A DNA stretch of 64,000 bases from Candidatus Aminicenantota bacterium. Lineage in GTDB: Bacteria; Acidobacteriota; Aminicenantia; Aminicenantales; Saccharicenantaceae. The notes below the pieces were generated by a model that was not told the origin of the DNA, did not search any database, and was given only the letters and a program-made list of their open reading frames with translations. Location: assembly GCA_017999365.1 (NCBI GenBank), contig JAGNLW010000001.1:504239-568238 (forward strand), given 5' to 3'. The position numbers and the translations under genes were made by a program. Position 1 is the first letter of the stretch; each line of letters starts with the position of its first letter. This document shows positions 36,209-45,995 of the stretch, in pieces.

Positions 36209-38233
36209 ATGGTCCAAAGAAGGATCGTCGTTATCCATCCCGTTCCCGAGGTGGCGGACCGCCTCGCCCGCCTGGCCCAGAAGTTCGGCCCGGCCCTCAC
36301 GGCGGCCGACCCCGAGGCCGCCCTGCTCCTGTTCGCCGAGGGCGGCGTCTCGGCGGCCGTCGTCGACGCCGCTTTCGCCGCCTCCCCCTCCCTGCGCGCC
36401 CTCGTCCGGCCGCCGGCCGGGGTCCTGCTCGTCGGCCCCGACGAGGAGGGCCTGCTCAAAGCCGCCGACGCGTGGCCGCCCGGCGTCGATGTCGAGGTCT
36501 GCCGCTCCGGGCCCGGCGAGCCGCGCGACCTCTGCTTCCTGCGGGCCCTCGGCCGGGTCGTCGAGCACGCCCGGCTCAAGACCGAGGCCGCCGAGCTGCG
36601 CCGCTCGCTCAACCTCCAGGAGGCCAAGGTCCGCGACGTCCTGGGCGAGATCTCCGAGATCAAGGACCTCCTCAACACGGGCTTCATCCGCGAGGTCGAG
36701 AAGCGGCTGGCCATCGAGGCCCGCTTCGTCGGCGCGCAGAAGGAGCGCCTGCGGCTCGAGGCCATCCTGCGCAAGATCTACGGCGCCGACGACGTCAGCA
36801 GCCTCCTCGACATCGTCCCCGACATCCGGGACCTCGTCCAGGCCGAGAGCGTCACGGTCTACATCGTCGAGGAGAACGACGTCATCGGCCGCTACCTCAA
36901 GCCCCTCGTCTGGGACAACGCCTTCCTGGCCCACTCCGATTTTTCCAAGTACATCGCCCCCCTCGAGGCCCAGGACTTCGCCGCGGCCGTGGCCCGCTAC
37001 GGGCACGACGTCAGCGCCGCCAACCTGACCTTCGACCGCCGCCTGAGCAAGCGCTACACGTCCTTCATGCGGACGCCGCCGCGGAGCCTCGTCGGCGTGC
37101 CCATCATGCACGGGGCCAAGGTCATCGGCGTCCTCGAGGCCGTCAACAAGACGGAGGCCGGCCGGCCCCGGCCCGAGGGCTTCACGCCCGGCGACCAGCA
37201 GACCCTGCGCGGCCTGTCGGACCACATGGCCATCGCCATGGCCAAGCTCAACCTCATCCAGTACGACGCCCTGACCGGCCTGCTGCGGCCCGAGCCCTTT
37301 TTCGACAAGGTCCTGCAGAAGGTCAACGCCCTCAGCAAGCGCCGCCGCGAGGAGGGCTCGATGGCCCTGGTCATGGGCGACGTCGACTGGTTCAAGGCCT
37401 TCAACGACCGCAACGGCCACGAGGCCGGCAACCGGCTGCTCCGGGAGCTGGCCCACGTCCTCAAGCTGTCCATCCGCGAGGAGGACCTCATCTGCCGCTA
37501 CGGCGGCGAGGAATTCCTGTTCTTCCTCAAGGGCGTCAAGAGCGTCGACGAGGCCTCCCTCCTGACCGAGCGCATCCGCAAGAACGTCGAGGACCACTAC
37601 TTCGAGCTCCAGGAGTTCCAGCCCCGCGGCAACCTGACCATGTCCTTCGGCGTGACGGTCTACCCGCGCGGCGAGGGCGACGCGGCGGGGCCGCTCGACC
37701 GGGCCGGCCTCAAGCGGCTGGCCGGCGAGGCCGACCTGGCCCTGGCCGAGGCCAAGGGCAAGGACCGGCCCGAGCTCCGGGCCCGCGGCGCGGCCGACGT
37801 CCCCGCCGACAAGAACCGCGTCCGCAGCTTCTGCGGCCCGGCCGCCGGCGGCGGCCTCCCGGTCGAGGCCCGCGGCACGGACCCCGGACGGGCCTACCGC
37901 GAGAAGCGCAAGTACGAGCGTTACAACGTCTCGACCCCGTTCCTGTACCGCGAGAACGGCGGCTTCCGGGTGGCCAAGACGGTCAACATCAGCCTCGAGG
38001 GGGCCCGGATCGTGTCCGACGGGCCCCTGCCCGCGGGCGGGCCGGTCGACACCATCCTGGTCGTCGAAGACAAGGCCACGGCCATCCGCGGCGAGGTCGT
38101 CTACGCGGAGAAGGGCGGCGGCGAGCCGGGGTTCTATTATTCGGGGGTGCGGTTCCGCGACCTGACGCCGGCCGACCTCAAAGGGCTGGAGAGCTATCTG
38201 GCCCACTTCCGGCGGGTCCCGAACCCCGCCTGA
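36209..38233 (+). CDS. GAF-GGDEF-PilZ signalling protein
   Basis: A 674-residue cytoplasmic diguanylate cyclase. Order: a degenerate receiver-like domain (about 1-115, lacking a clear phospho-acceptor), a coiled coil (115-180), a GAF domain (about 190-345), a GGDEF domain (about 350-520) with catalytic RYGGEEF near 430 and MGDVDWFKAFND upstream, and a C-terminal PilZ domain (about 565-672) with EKRKYERY and NISLEGARI. The intact GGEEF suggests synthesis of c-di-GMP, and the PilZ domain could sense the product. A promoter candidate TTGACG (36141-36146), 18 bases, TACATT (36165-36170) precedes it. An HD-GYP gene for breakdown lies 1.5 kb downstream. Confidence 0.9.
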   Translation: MVQRRIVVIHPVPEVADRLARLAQKFGPALTAADPEAALLLFAEGGVSAAVVDAAFAASPSLRALVRPPAGVLLVGPDEEGLLKAADAWPPGVDVEVCRSGPGEPRDLCFLRALGRVVEHARLKTEAAELRRSLNLQEAKVRDVLGEISEIKDLLNTGFIREVEKRLAIEARFVGAQKERLRLEAILRKIYGADDVSSLLDIVPDIRDLVQAESVTVYIVEENDVIGRYLKPLVWDNAFLAHSDFSKYIAPLEAQDFAAAVARYGHDVSAANLTFDRRLSKRYTSFMRTPPRSLVGVPIMHGAKVIGVLEAVNKTEAGRPRPEGFTPGDQQTLRGLSDHMAIAMAKLNLIQYDALTGLLRPEPFFDKVLQKVNALSKRRREEGSMALVMGDVDWFKAFNDRNGHEAGNRLLRELAHVLKLSIREEDLICRYGGEEFLFFLKGVKSVDEASLLTERIRKNVEDHYFELQEFQPRGNLTMSFGVTVYPRGEGDAAGPLDRAGLKRLAGEADLALAEAKGKDRPELRARGAADVPADKNRVRSFCGPAAGGGLPVEARGTDPGRAYREKRKYERYNVSTPFLYRENGGFRVAKTVNISLEGARIVSDGPLPAGGPVDTILVVEDKATAIRGEVVYAEKGGGEPGFYYSGVRFRDLTPADLKGLESYLAHFRRVPNPA

Positions 38234-38260
38234 CGGCGGCCCGGCCGGGGCGGCCGGACC

Positions 38261-39586
38261 TCACTCCTCTTCGATCTCCGCGATCAGGGCCCGCAGATAG
38301 GCCAGACGCGGCTCGACGCGGGCCTGGAAGTCCCGGCGCAGGTCGGCCACGGCGACGGAGAAGGCGGCGAACTCCTCGAGGTTGCTCCAGTTCTCCATGC
38401 TCAGGCGCTCGAGCAGCCGGCGCAGGACCTGGGTGTCGAGGACGTCGGCCGTGTAGGAAGGCAGGCGCCAGGAGCTCTTCTCGCACATCTTGATGACCCG
38501 CAGGAACAGGGCCCGCAGCCCCTCCTGCCAGTTGATAAGCTCCTGCTTGATGAAGAACTGGTCCTTGGGCGACTCGGTCTGGCCGAGCTTCACCGACAGG
38601 CGCTGGCCCTCCTCGAGGGTGCGGTCGACGGCGGCCAGGAGCTTCTCGGGGTCGGCCACGGCCGGGCCGTCCTTCTGGAAGTAGTGGATCTCGCCGCTGC
38701 CGTTGGCGGGCTCCGTGCGGCGGTAGCTTTCGACGAGGGCGACGGCCTCCTCTTCGGTCATGGGGCCGGGCTCGCCGGTTTCGCCGCCCGCGGCGGGCGC
38801 GGGGGCCGGCCCGGCCAGGTCTTCGGCGAAGGCCTGCGTGGCCGCCGCGGCGGCCGGGACGGCGGCCGCCGGAGCCGCGGCGCGCGGCGCCGCCGGCGGC
38901 TCGGGCTCGGCCGGCGCGGGGCCGGCGATGAGGTCCGGGATATTGGGGATGTCGAGCGCGGCCCGGTTCGCCGCGGCGTCCATCGCGGCCAGCTCGTCCC
39001 GGCCGGCCGGCTGGCCGCCCAGGCGGCCCAGGTTGGCCGCGGCCGACTCGATGGCCAGGAGGTCCTTGATCTTGCGCAGCTTCTCGAGCTCCTCGTCGAG
39101 GTCGAGGGACAGCGGCTTGGGCTCCGGCTCCTCCATCGCTTCGGCGACGATGCCGAAGCGCTCCCGGAGGTCGTTCTTGAGGAAGGCGGCCTTCTCCGAG
39201 GTCCTGGTCCGCAGGGCCTCGAGGCGCTCCTGGATCTCGTTGACGCGCTTGATCTCGTCGACGGTGGACTTGGCCAGGGACTCGATCTCGGCCTGGAACT
39301 TGAGGACCTTCTGCATGCGGTCGCGGGCCTCGTTGAGCAGGCCGGCGCGCTGCTCCTCGAAGTCGCGGACCATGACCCGGTACTCGCCGAGGGCCGTCTT
39401 CTCCTTCTCGAACTCGCGCTCGATCTCCTCCTTGCGCTTGCGGGCGGCCTCCTTCTCGCGGTTGATGCGCTCGACGAGCTCGCTGTCGACGTCGCGGAAC
39501 TTCTTCTGGAGGACGCGCTCGAGCTGGTCCTCGACTTCCTGGATGACTTGAGAGGAATCCCTGAAGATGTTCGGATCGTGGTCCAT
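38261..39586 (-). CDS. Large coiled-coil protein, function unknown
   Basis: A 441-residue cytoplasmic protein. Residues about 10-135 are one long coiled coil (many EKEAARKRKEEIEREFEKEK-like heptads), 150-185 a second short one, 200-290 an Ala/Pro-rich linker, and 290-441 a helical domain with EIHYFQKDGPAV and SWRLPSYTADVLDTQVLRRLLERLSMENWSNLEEF. There is no signal peptide or membrane segment. No family is recognised. It lies between two c-di-GMP genes but on the opposite strand, so a shared role is not implied. A cytoskeletal or scaffold protein is possible. Confidence 0.7.
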   Translation of the reverse strand: MDHDPNIFRDSSQVIQEVEDQLERVLQKKFRDVDSELVERINREKEAARKRKEEIEREFEKEKTALGEYRVMVRDFEEQRAGLLNEARDRMQKVLKFQAEIESLAKSTVDEIKRVNEIQERLEALRTRTSEKAAFLKNDLRERFGIVAEAMEEPEPKPLSLDLDEELEKLRKIKDLLAIESAAANLGRLGGQPAGRDELAAMDAAANRAALDIPNIPDLIAGPAPAEPEPPAAPRAAAPAAAVPAAAAATQAFAEDLAGPAPAPAAGGETGEPGPMTEEEAVALVESYRRTEPANGSGEIHYFQKDGPAVADPEKLLAAVDRTLEEGQRLSVKLGQTESPKDQFFIKQELINWQEGLRALFLRVIKMCEKSSWRLPSYTADVLDTQVLRRLLERLSMENWSNLEEFAAFSVAVADLRRDFQARVEPRLAYLRALIAEIEEE

Positions 39587-39660
39587 GGCCGCTCCTTAAC
39601 CTTAGCGCGACTATTATGTCGGTTCGTTCGCGCCGTTGTCAAGACGCCGCGGGGGTGTTA

Positions 39661-39689
39661 TTGAACGGGAGAAAGAAAAAATGTATAAA
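39661..39689 (+). promoter_or_regulatory. Promoter of the HD-GYP gene, leaderless type
   Basis: TTGAAC (39661-39666), exactly 17 bases, TATAAA (39684-39689), then 8 bases to the ATG at 39698. The transcript should start within two bases of the start codon. Confidence 0.65.
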
Positions 39690-39697
39690 GGGTCGTC

Positions 39698-40504
39698 ATG
39701 GGCTCCGCCAAGGTCCTTCTGGTCGTCGAAGATGACAAAAAACGGGCCGACATTTGCGCATTTTTGTCGGCCAAAGGCATCGACGTCGACGCCCGCAAGA
39801 GCCTGCCGGGAGCGGTCGAGGAGGCCGAGCTGCGGCGCCTCAGGCGCGAGCTGGCCCGCCACCTGCGCGAGTCGCGGCGGCTCGAGGAGGCCTACGACAC
39901 GACGCTCGAGAACTTCATGGCCGCGCTCGACCTGCGCGACGTCGAGACCTACGGCCACTCCAAGACCGTGGCCCGCTACAGCCACGTCCTGGCCGAAGCC
40001 TGCGGCGTCCGCGAACCGGCCGCGCTCGACAGCATCCGCAGAGGCGCGCTCCTCCACGACGCCGGCAAGATGGCCATCCCCGACTCCGTCCTGAAAAAGC
40101 CCGGGCCGCTGACGCCGCCGGAGTGGGCGGTCATCCGCCGCCATCCGGCGCTCGGCTACGGCCTCGTGCGCGACGTCAAGATGGTGCCCGAGGTCGGGAA
40201 CATCATCCTCTGCCACCACGAGAGGTTCGACGGCACGGGTTACCCCAAGAGACTCAAGGGCGAAGCCATCCCGTTCGAGGCCCGCGTCTTCGCCGTGGCC
40301 GACACCCTCGACGCCGTGACCTCGCACCGCCCCTACCGGGCGCCGCGCGACTTCAAGGCCGCCCGGCGCGAGCTCGCGGCGGGGGCCGGGAAGCAGTTCG
40401 ACCCGCGGGTCGTCGACGTCTTCTGCGGCATGGACCTGGCCGTGTGGGAGAAGATCCGCTTCCAGACGACCCGGCTCCTGCCGCCCCTGAGATCGGGGAC
40501 ATGA
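39698..40504 (+). CDS. HD-GYP phosphodiesterase with receiver stub
   Basis: A 268-residue protein of the HD-GYP group, which hydrolyses c-di-GMP. The metal site HD is in RGALLHDAGKMAIPD (about 116-130), the GYP signature in CHHERFDGTGYPKRLKGEAIP, followed by ARVFAVADTLDAVTSHRPYR. The N-terminus starts like a response regulator (KVLLVVEDDKKRADICAFL) but breaks off after about 40 residues into a coiled coil, so the receiver has lost its phosphorylation site. It pairs functionally with the GGDEF gene at 36209. Confidence 0.9.
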   Translation: MGSAKVLLVVEDDKKRADICAFLSAKGIDVDARKSLPGAVEEAELRRLRRELARHLRESRRLEEAYDTTLENFMAALDLRDVETYGHSKTVARYSHVLAEACGVREPAALDSIRRGALLHDAGKMAIPDSVLKKPGPLTPPEWAVIRRHPALGYGLVRDVKMVPEVGNIILCHHERFDGTGYPKRLKGEAIPFEARVFAVADTLDAVTSHRPYRAPRDFKAARRELAAGAGKQFDPRVVDVFCGMDLAVWEKIRFQTTRLLPPLRSGT

Positions 40505-40535
40505 GACCGATCTCCGGTCTTTAGGCCGTCCCCCG
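40494..40535. repeat. Imperfect palindromic element overlapping a gene end
   Basis: Inner arms AGACCG (40504-40509) and CGGTCT (40515-40520); outer arms CGGGGAC (40494-40500) and GTCCCCCG (40528-40535), followed by TTTTT. It covers the last codons and stop of the HD-GYP gene. It belongs with the GGGGACA-type palindromes elsewhere and may also act as a terminator. Confidence 0.5.
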
Positions 40536-40550
40536 TTTTTGGAGGTTCCG

Positions 40551-41120
40551 ATGAAGAAGGATCGCAAGGTCGTCGTCGTCATGGCCAGCCCGAGGCCGCG
40601 CGGCAACAGCTCCGTCCTGGCCGCCGAGGCCGTCCGCGGGGCGGCGGCCGCCGGGGCCGAGGTCCTGACGGTCCGGCTGGCCGACCTCTCGTTCGGCCCG
40701 TGCCGGGCCTGCGACCTGTGCCGGAAGAAGGCCGCCAAGGGCTGCGTCCAGGACGACGGCGTCAAAGCCCTGCGGCAGTCCATCAAGGCCGCCCACGGCC
40801 TGCTCATCGCCACGCCCGTCTACTGGTTCACCATGAGCGCCCAGGCCAAGATGTTCATGGACCGGCTCTACGCCTTCGGCGACAAGAGCTACCGCGAGCT
40901 CAAGGGCAAGCGGGTCGGCGTCATCCTGGCCTCGGGGGACGCGGACCCGAAGGCCTCGGGCGCGGTCAACGCCATGCGCTCGTTCCAGGACGCCTTCGCC
41001 TATCTCGGGACGCCCGTCGCCGGGATGGTCCACTGCGGCGGCGGCCGGGCCGGCGCCGCGGCCCGCAACGAGGCCCTCATGGCCGAAGCCTACGCCCTCG
41101 GCGCCGCCCTGGCTAAATAG
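40551..41120 (+). CDS. NADPH-dependent FMN reductase / iron-sulfur flavoprotein
   Basis: A 189-residue flavodoxin-fold protein. The FMN phosphate loop is at 12-20 (ASPRPRGNS), and TPVYWFTMSAQAKMFMDRLYAF is the family flavin-stacking region. Cys at 51, 54, 57 and 65 (CRACDLCRKKAAKGC) match the compact motif that holds a 4Fe-4S cluster in iron-sulfur flavoproteins, where the usual spacing is CX2CX2CX4-7C. It is probably a soluble electron carrier or quinone/metal reductase. The ATG at 40551 has GGAGG 5 bases before it. The M16 protease gene follows 14 bases later. Confidence 0.88.
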   Translation: MKKDRKVVVVMASPRPRGNSSVLAAEAVRGAAAAGAEVLTVRLADLSFGPCRACDLCRKKAAKGCVQDDGVKALRQSIKAAHGLLIATPVYWFTMSAQAKMFMDRLYAFGDKSYRELKGKRVGVILASGDADPKASGAVNAMRSFQDAFAYLGTPVAGMVHCGGGRAGAAARNEALMAEAYALGAALAK

Positions 41121-41134
41121 AAAGGAGTTCCTCC

Positions 41135-43888
41135 ATGCTTCGTCACCCGTCCCGTCCCGCCGCCGTCGCGGCCCTCCTCATCGCCCTGGCCGTCCTGGCC
41201 GCGCCCGCCCTGCGGGCCCAGGCCGCCAAGGTCGACATCCCCTACCAGAAGTTCGTCCTCGACAACGGATTGACCCTCATCGTCCACGAGGACCACAAGG
41301 CGCCCATCGTCGCCTTCAACGTCTGGTACCACGTCGGCTCGAAGAACGAGGTCGCCGGCAAGACCGGCTTCGCCCACCTCTTCGAGCACCTCATGTTCAA
41401 CGGCAGCGAGAACTATAACGACGACTACTTCAAGCCCATGCAGAAGGTCGGCGCGACCGACCTCAACGGCACGACCAACGAGGACCGGACCAACTACTTC
41501 GAGAACGTCCCCGTCTCGGCCCTCGACCTCGTCCTATGGATGGAGTCCGACCGCATGGGCCACCTCAAGGGGGCCATCAGCCAGGCCAAGCTCGACGAGC
41601 AGCGGGGCGTCGTCCAGAACGAGCTCCGCCAATATCAGAACGAGCCCTACAGCGTCACCGAGGACCTCATCATCAAGGGCACCTATCCCCCGAACCACCC
41701 CTACTCGTGGTCCGTCGGCGGCTCCATCGAGGACCTCTCCAACGCCAAGCTCGAGGACGTCCACAAGTGGTTCGCGACCTACTACGGCCCGAACAACGCC
41801 GTCGTGGCCATCGCCGGCGACATCGACACCCGGACGGTCGTGGAGAAGGTCAAGACCTACTTCGGCGACATCCCGCCCTCGCCGCCCGTGGCCCGGCACT
41901 CGGCCTGGGTGGCCAAGCGGACGGGCACACACCGCCAGAGCGTCCAGGACCGCGTCGCCCAGGCCCGGCTCTACAAGGTCTGGAACATCCCCGGCTGGGG
42001 CACCGAGTGCATCGACCGGCTCGACCTGGTGAGCGACATCCTGGCCACCGGCAAGACCTCGCGGCTCTACAAGCGTCTCGTCTACGACGGTCAGCTGGCC
42101 ACCTCCGTCAGCGCCTCCGTCTACGCCCGCGAGATCGCCGGCCTGTTCCAGATCCAGGCCGACGCCCGGCCCGGCGTCGACCTGGCCAAGGTCGAGAAGG
42201 CCATCGACGAGGAGTTGGCCCGCTTCCTCGAGGAAGGGCCGACGGCGGCCGAGGTCGAGCGGGTCAAGGCCCAGTATGCGGCCCGCTTCATCCGCGGCGT
42301 CGAGCGCATCGGCGGGTTCGGCGGCAAGTCCGACATCCTGGCCTCCAGCATGGTCTACGGCGGCTCGCCCGACGCCTACAAGACGACCCTGAAGCACATC
42401 GACGAGGCCACGGCCGCGACCCTCAAGGCGAGCGCCGCCGCCTGGCTCTCCGACGGCGTCTACGTCCTCGAGGTCGAGCCCTACCCGGCCCTCGCGGCCG
42501 CCAAGAGCGGGGCCGACCGCAAGACCCCGCCGGCCGTCGGGCCCGCGCCCCAGGCGAGCTTCCCCGCCGTCGAACGGTCCTCGCTCTCCAACGGCCTGAA
42601 GATCGTCCTGGCCGAGCGCCACGCCGTCCCCGTCGTCGAGTTCTCCCTGATGATCGACGCCGGTTTCGCCTCCGACCAGACGGCCCTGCCGGGCACGGCC
42701 GCCCTGGCCATGAACATGCTCGACGAGGGCACGGCCGAGCGGACCTCGCTCGAGATCAGCGACGAGCTGGCCCTGCTCGGGGCGACCATCGGGACGGGCT
42801 CGAACCTCGACACCTCGTCCGTGTCCCTGAGCGCGCTCAAGGACAAGCTCGACCCGGCCCTCGACGTCTACGCCGACGTCATCCTCAACCCCTCCTTCCC
42901 GGAGGCCGACTTCGCGCGGCTGCAGAAGCTCCAGATCGCCCGCATCGCCCAGGAGAAGGACTCGCCCTTCGGCATGGCCCTGCGGGTCTTCCCCAAGCTC
43001 GTCTACGGGGCGGGCCATCCCTACGCCATCCCCTTCACCGGGTCCGGCTACGCCGACACGGTCGCCAAGCTGACCCGGGCCGACCTGGTCAAGTTCCACA
43101 AGACCTGGTTCAAGCCCTCCGGGGCCACGCTGGTCGTGGTCGGCGACACGACCATGGCCGAGATCAAACCCAAGCTCGAGAAGCTCTTCAAGGCCTGGCC
43201 CGCGGGCCAGGCGCCGGCGAAGAAGATCACGGCCGTGCCGCTGGCCGCCCGGCCCGCCGTCTATATCATGGACAAGCCGGGCGCGCCCCAGTCGATGGTC
43301 GTCGGCGGCCATCCCGCGCCCCCGTCGGCCGACCCGGACAACGTCGCCATCACGACCATGAACAATATCCTCGGCGGCGACTTCGTCTCGCGCATCAACA
43401 TGAACATCCGCGAGGACAAGCACTGGAGCTACGGCGCCCAGACGGCCATCCCCGGCGCCCGCGGCCAGCGGCCGTTCCTGATCCTGGCCCCCGTCCAGTC
43501 GGACAAGACCAAGGAGACCATGGTCGAGATCGGGAACGAGCTCGAGGGCATCCGCGGCCAGAAGCCCATCACGCCCGACGAGTTCTCGAACGCCAAGAGC
43601 GGCATCGTCCTGGGCCTGCCGGGGCAGTGGGAGACCATGGGCGTCGTCCTGGGCTCGCTCGAGGAGCTCGTCCAGTACGGCCTCGCGGACGACTACTACC
43701 GGAAGTACCCCGGGCTCGTCCAGAAGCTGTCCATCGCCGACCTGACCAAGGCGGCGGTGAAGACGGTCCATCCCGAGAGCCTGGTCTGGATCATCGTCGG
43801 CGACCGGGCCCAGATCGAGCCCCAAATCAAGGAGCTCGGTTTCGCCTCGATCGCCGTCATCGACGGCGACGGCAACGTCGTCAAATAG
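41135..43888 (+). CDS. Exported M16 zinc protease (two-domain)
   Basis: A 917-residue pitrilysin-family peptidase. The signal peptide is about 1-30. The first M16 half carries the inverted zinc motif HLFEH at 81-85 with the downstream Glu in ELRQYQNE; the second half (from about 470, FPAVERSSLSNGLKIVLAERHAVPVVEFSLMID) keeps the fold but lacks HxxEH, the normal state of two-domain enzymes. It probably degrades peptides in the periplasm. AAGGAG precedes the ATG. It follows the flavoprotein gene closely and may share its transcript. Confidence 0.93.
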   Translation: MLRHPSRPAAVAALLIALAVLAAPALRAQAAKVDIPYQKFVLDNGLTLIVHEDHKAPIVAFNVWYHVGSKNEVAGKTGFAHLFEHLMFNGSENYNDDYFKPMQKVGATDLNGTTNEDRTNYFENVPVSALDLVLWMESDRMGHLKGAISQAKLDEQRGVVQNELRQYQNEPYSVTEDLIIKGTYPPNHPYSWSVGGSIEDLSNAKLEDVHKWFATYYGPNNAVVAIAGDIDTRTVVEKVKTYFGDIPPSPPVARHSAWVAKRTGTHRQSVQDRVAQARLYKVWNIPGWGTECIDRLDLVSDILATGKTSRLYKRLVYDGQLATSVSASVYAREIAGLFQIQADARPGVDLAKVEKAIDEELARFLEEGPTAAEVERVKAQYAARFIRGVERIGGFGGKSDILASSMVYGGSPDAYKTTLKHIDEATAATLKASAAAWLSDGVYVLEVEPYPALAAAKSGADRKTPPAVGPAPQASFPAVERSSLSNGLKIVLAERHAVPVVEFSLMIDAGFASDQTALPGTAALAMNMLDEGTAERTSLEISDELALLGATIGTGSNLDTSSVSLSALKDKLDPALDVYADVILNPSFPEADFARLQKLQIARIAQEKDSPFGMALRVFPKLVYGAGHPYAIPFTGSGYADTVAKLTRADLVKFHKTWFKPSGATLVVVGDTTMAEIKPKLEKLFKAWPAGQAPAKKITAVPLAARPAVYIMDKPGAPQSMVVGGHPAPPSADPDNVAITTMNNILGGDFVSRINMNIREDKHWSYGAQTAIPGARGQRPFLILAPVQSDKTKETMVEIGNELEGIRGQKPITPDEFSNAKSGIVLGLPGQWETMGVVLGSLEELVQYGLADDYYRKYPGLVQKLSIADLTKAAVKTVHPESLVWIIVGDRAQIEPQIKELGFASIAVIDGDGNVVK

Positions 43889-43983
43889 GACGGGTTGACC
43901 GTCCGCGGTCCCGGTGATAGCATCGGGTCCCTTGACCCGCGCACGCGCCGGACGCACCGATCGACCGCCGCAGGGAGGCGTCC

Positions 43984-45972
43984 TTGCCTAACGGTCACGG
44001 CTGGATGCCGTTCCTGCGCTACGACGAGGAACAGGACCGGCCGCAGATCAGCGGAGCGCTCGTCCGCCGGGCCTGGTCGTACGGGCGGCCCTATATCGGC
44101 CGCATCGCCGGGCTGCTGGCCCTGATCCTGGTCGTGACCGTGCTCGGGCTGGCCCCGCCGCTCCTGGTGCGCAACCTCATCGACAGGGCCCTGCCGGACC
44201 GGGACGTCCACCGGCTGACCCTGCTCGCGCTGGGCATGCTGGCCGTCCCGCTCGTCAACGGCCTGTTGGGCGTGGCCCAGCGCTACCTCGCCTCGTCCGT
44301 CGGAGAGGGCATCATCTGCGACCTGCGGACCGAGCTCTTCGCCCATCTTCACCGGATGTCCCTGCGCTTCTTCACCGGCGTCAAGACCGGGGAGCTCATC
44401 TCGCGCCTGAACAACGACGTCATCGGCGCCCAACGGGCGGTCAGCGGGACGCTCGTCGAAGTGTTCACCAACTCCATCACCCTGGTCAGCGCCCTGGTGA
44501 TCATGCTGGGGCTCGAGTGGCGGCTGACCCTTCTCGCCGTCGCCGTCCTGCCGCTCTTTCTCGTCCCGGCGCGCTTCCTGGGCAGGAAGCTCCGGGCGAT
44601 CGTGCGCCGCCAGATGACGCTCAACGCCGAGATGAACGCCATGATGGACGAGACCCTGAACGTCAGCGGCTCGCTGCTGGTGAAGCTCTTCGGCCGGGCG
44701 GGCGCCGAGGGGAGCCGGTTCCGGGGACGGGCGGAGCGCGTGCGCGACGCGGGCGTGCGCCAGGCCTACATGATGCGCTGGTTCTTCCTGACGGTCAGCC
44801 TGATCAGCGCCGTCGGCTCGGTCGTGGTGTTCTGGGGCGGCGGCATGCTCATCCTCCGCGGGGCCGGATTCACGATCGGCACCATGGTCGCCTTCACCGC
44901 CTATCTGGGCCTGCTCTACGGGCCGCTCTCCGCGCTGACCAACGCCCGCATGGACCTGGCGACTTCGCTCGTCAGCTTCGAGCGGGTCTTCGAGGTCCTG
45001 GACCTGCCCCTCGAGATCGCGGAGAAGGCCGATGCGAAGACCCTGAAGCCGGTTCGGGGGCACGTGCTCTTCTCCGGCGTGTCGTTCAGCTACCAGCCGG
45101 ACGACGCCGCGGAGGAGGCCGCGGCCGCGGGCCTGGCCGAGGTGGTCCGGTTCGGCGGGCCCCGGAGCCAGCAGCGCATGGCCCCTCCTCCCCTTTCGCA
45201 GGAGGGGGGCAAGCTGAAGACGGCCGCGGCGAAGGCGAACACCGACACGCCCGTCCCCCAGCCCCCCGCCGAGCGGCGCTGGGCGCTGCGCGAGATCGAC
45301 TTCGAGATCAAGCCCGGACAGCTCGCCGCCCTGGTCGGCCCCAGCGGCTCCGGGAAGACGACCGTCACCTACCTCCTGCCCAGGTTCTACGACCCGACCG
45401 AAGGGACGGTCCGCATCGACGGGCACGACCTCCGCGAGCTCACCTTACGCACCCTGGCGGACGCCATCGGCATGGTCACCCAGGAGACGTTCCTGTTCAA
45501 CGACACCATCCGGGCCAATCTCCTCTACGCCCGGCCGGAGGCCTCCGCGGCCGAGGTCGAGGCGGCCTGCCGGGCGGCCAACATCCATGATTTCATCGCC
45601 GACCTCCCCGAAGGCTACGATACGGTCGTGGGCAACCGCGGCTACCGTCTGTCGGGAGGCGAGAAGCAGCGCGTCGCCATCGCCCGGGTCATCCTCAAGA
45701 ACCCGCGCATCCTCGTGCTCGACGAGGCCACGTCCTCGCTCGACAGCCAGTCCGAGGCGCTCATCCAGGAGGCCCTCGAGCGGATCATGAAGAACCGGAC
45801 GAGCCTCGTCATCGCCCACCGCCTGAGCACCATCCTGGCCGCCGACATCATCCTGGTCCTCGACGCCGGCCGTCTCGTCGAGCGGGGAACGCACGCGGAG
45901 CTGCTGGAAAAGGGCGGGCTCTACGCCTCCCTCTACGAGACCCAGTTCCGGCTCGGCGGCGACGCCGCCTGA
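43984..45972 (+). CDS. ABC exporter, fused membrane and ATPase domains
   Basis: A 662-residue type IV ABC half-transporter (multidrug/lipid A exporter type). Six membrane segments (about 40-330) are followed by an ATPase with Walker A GPSGSGKTT, signature LSGGEKQR, Walker B ILVLDEATSSLD and switch His IAHRLST. An unusual insertion of about 55 Ala/Pro/Gln-rich residues sits between the A-loop (FSYQPDD) and the strand leading to Walker A. The start is TTG at 43984, with GGGAGG 5 bases upstream. It acts as a dimer at the inner membrane; the cargo is unknown. Confidence 0.9.
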   Translation: MPNGHGWMPFLRYDEEQDRPQISGALVRRAWSYGRPYIGRIAGLLALILVVTVLGLAPPLLVRNLIDRALPDRDVHRLTLLALGMLAVPLVNGLLGVAQRYLASSVGEGIICDLRTELFAHLHRMSLRFFTGVKTGELISRLNNDVIGAQRAVSGTLVEVFTNSITLVSALVIMLGLEWRLTLLAVAVLPLFLVPARFLGRKLRAIVRRQMTLNAEMNAMMDETLNVSGSLLVKLFGRAGAEGSRFRGRAERVRDAGVRQAYMMRWFFLTVSLISAVGSVVVFWGGGMLILRGAGFTIGTMVAFTAYLGLLYGPLSALTNARMDLATSLVSFERVFEVLDLPLEIAEKADAKTLKPVRGHVLFSGVSFSYQPDDAAEEAAAAGLAEVVRFGGPRSQQRMAPPPLSQEGGKLKTAAAKANTDTPVPQPPAERRWALREIDFEIKPGQLAALVGPSGSGKTTVTYLLPRFYDPTEGTVRIDGHDLRELTLRTLADAIGMVTQETFLFNDTIRANLLYARPEASAAEVEAACRAANIHDFIADLPEGYDTVVGNRGYRLSGGEKQRVAIARVILKNPRILVLDEATSSLDSQSEALIQEALERIMKNRTSLVIAHRLSTILAADIILVLDAGRLVERGTHAELLEKGGLYASLYETQFRLGGDAA

Positions 45973-45995
45973 TTCGTGAAGACCAGGTCCCGTTC

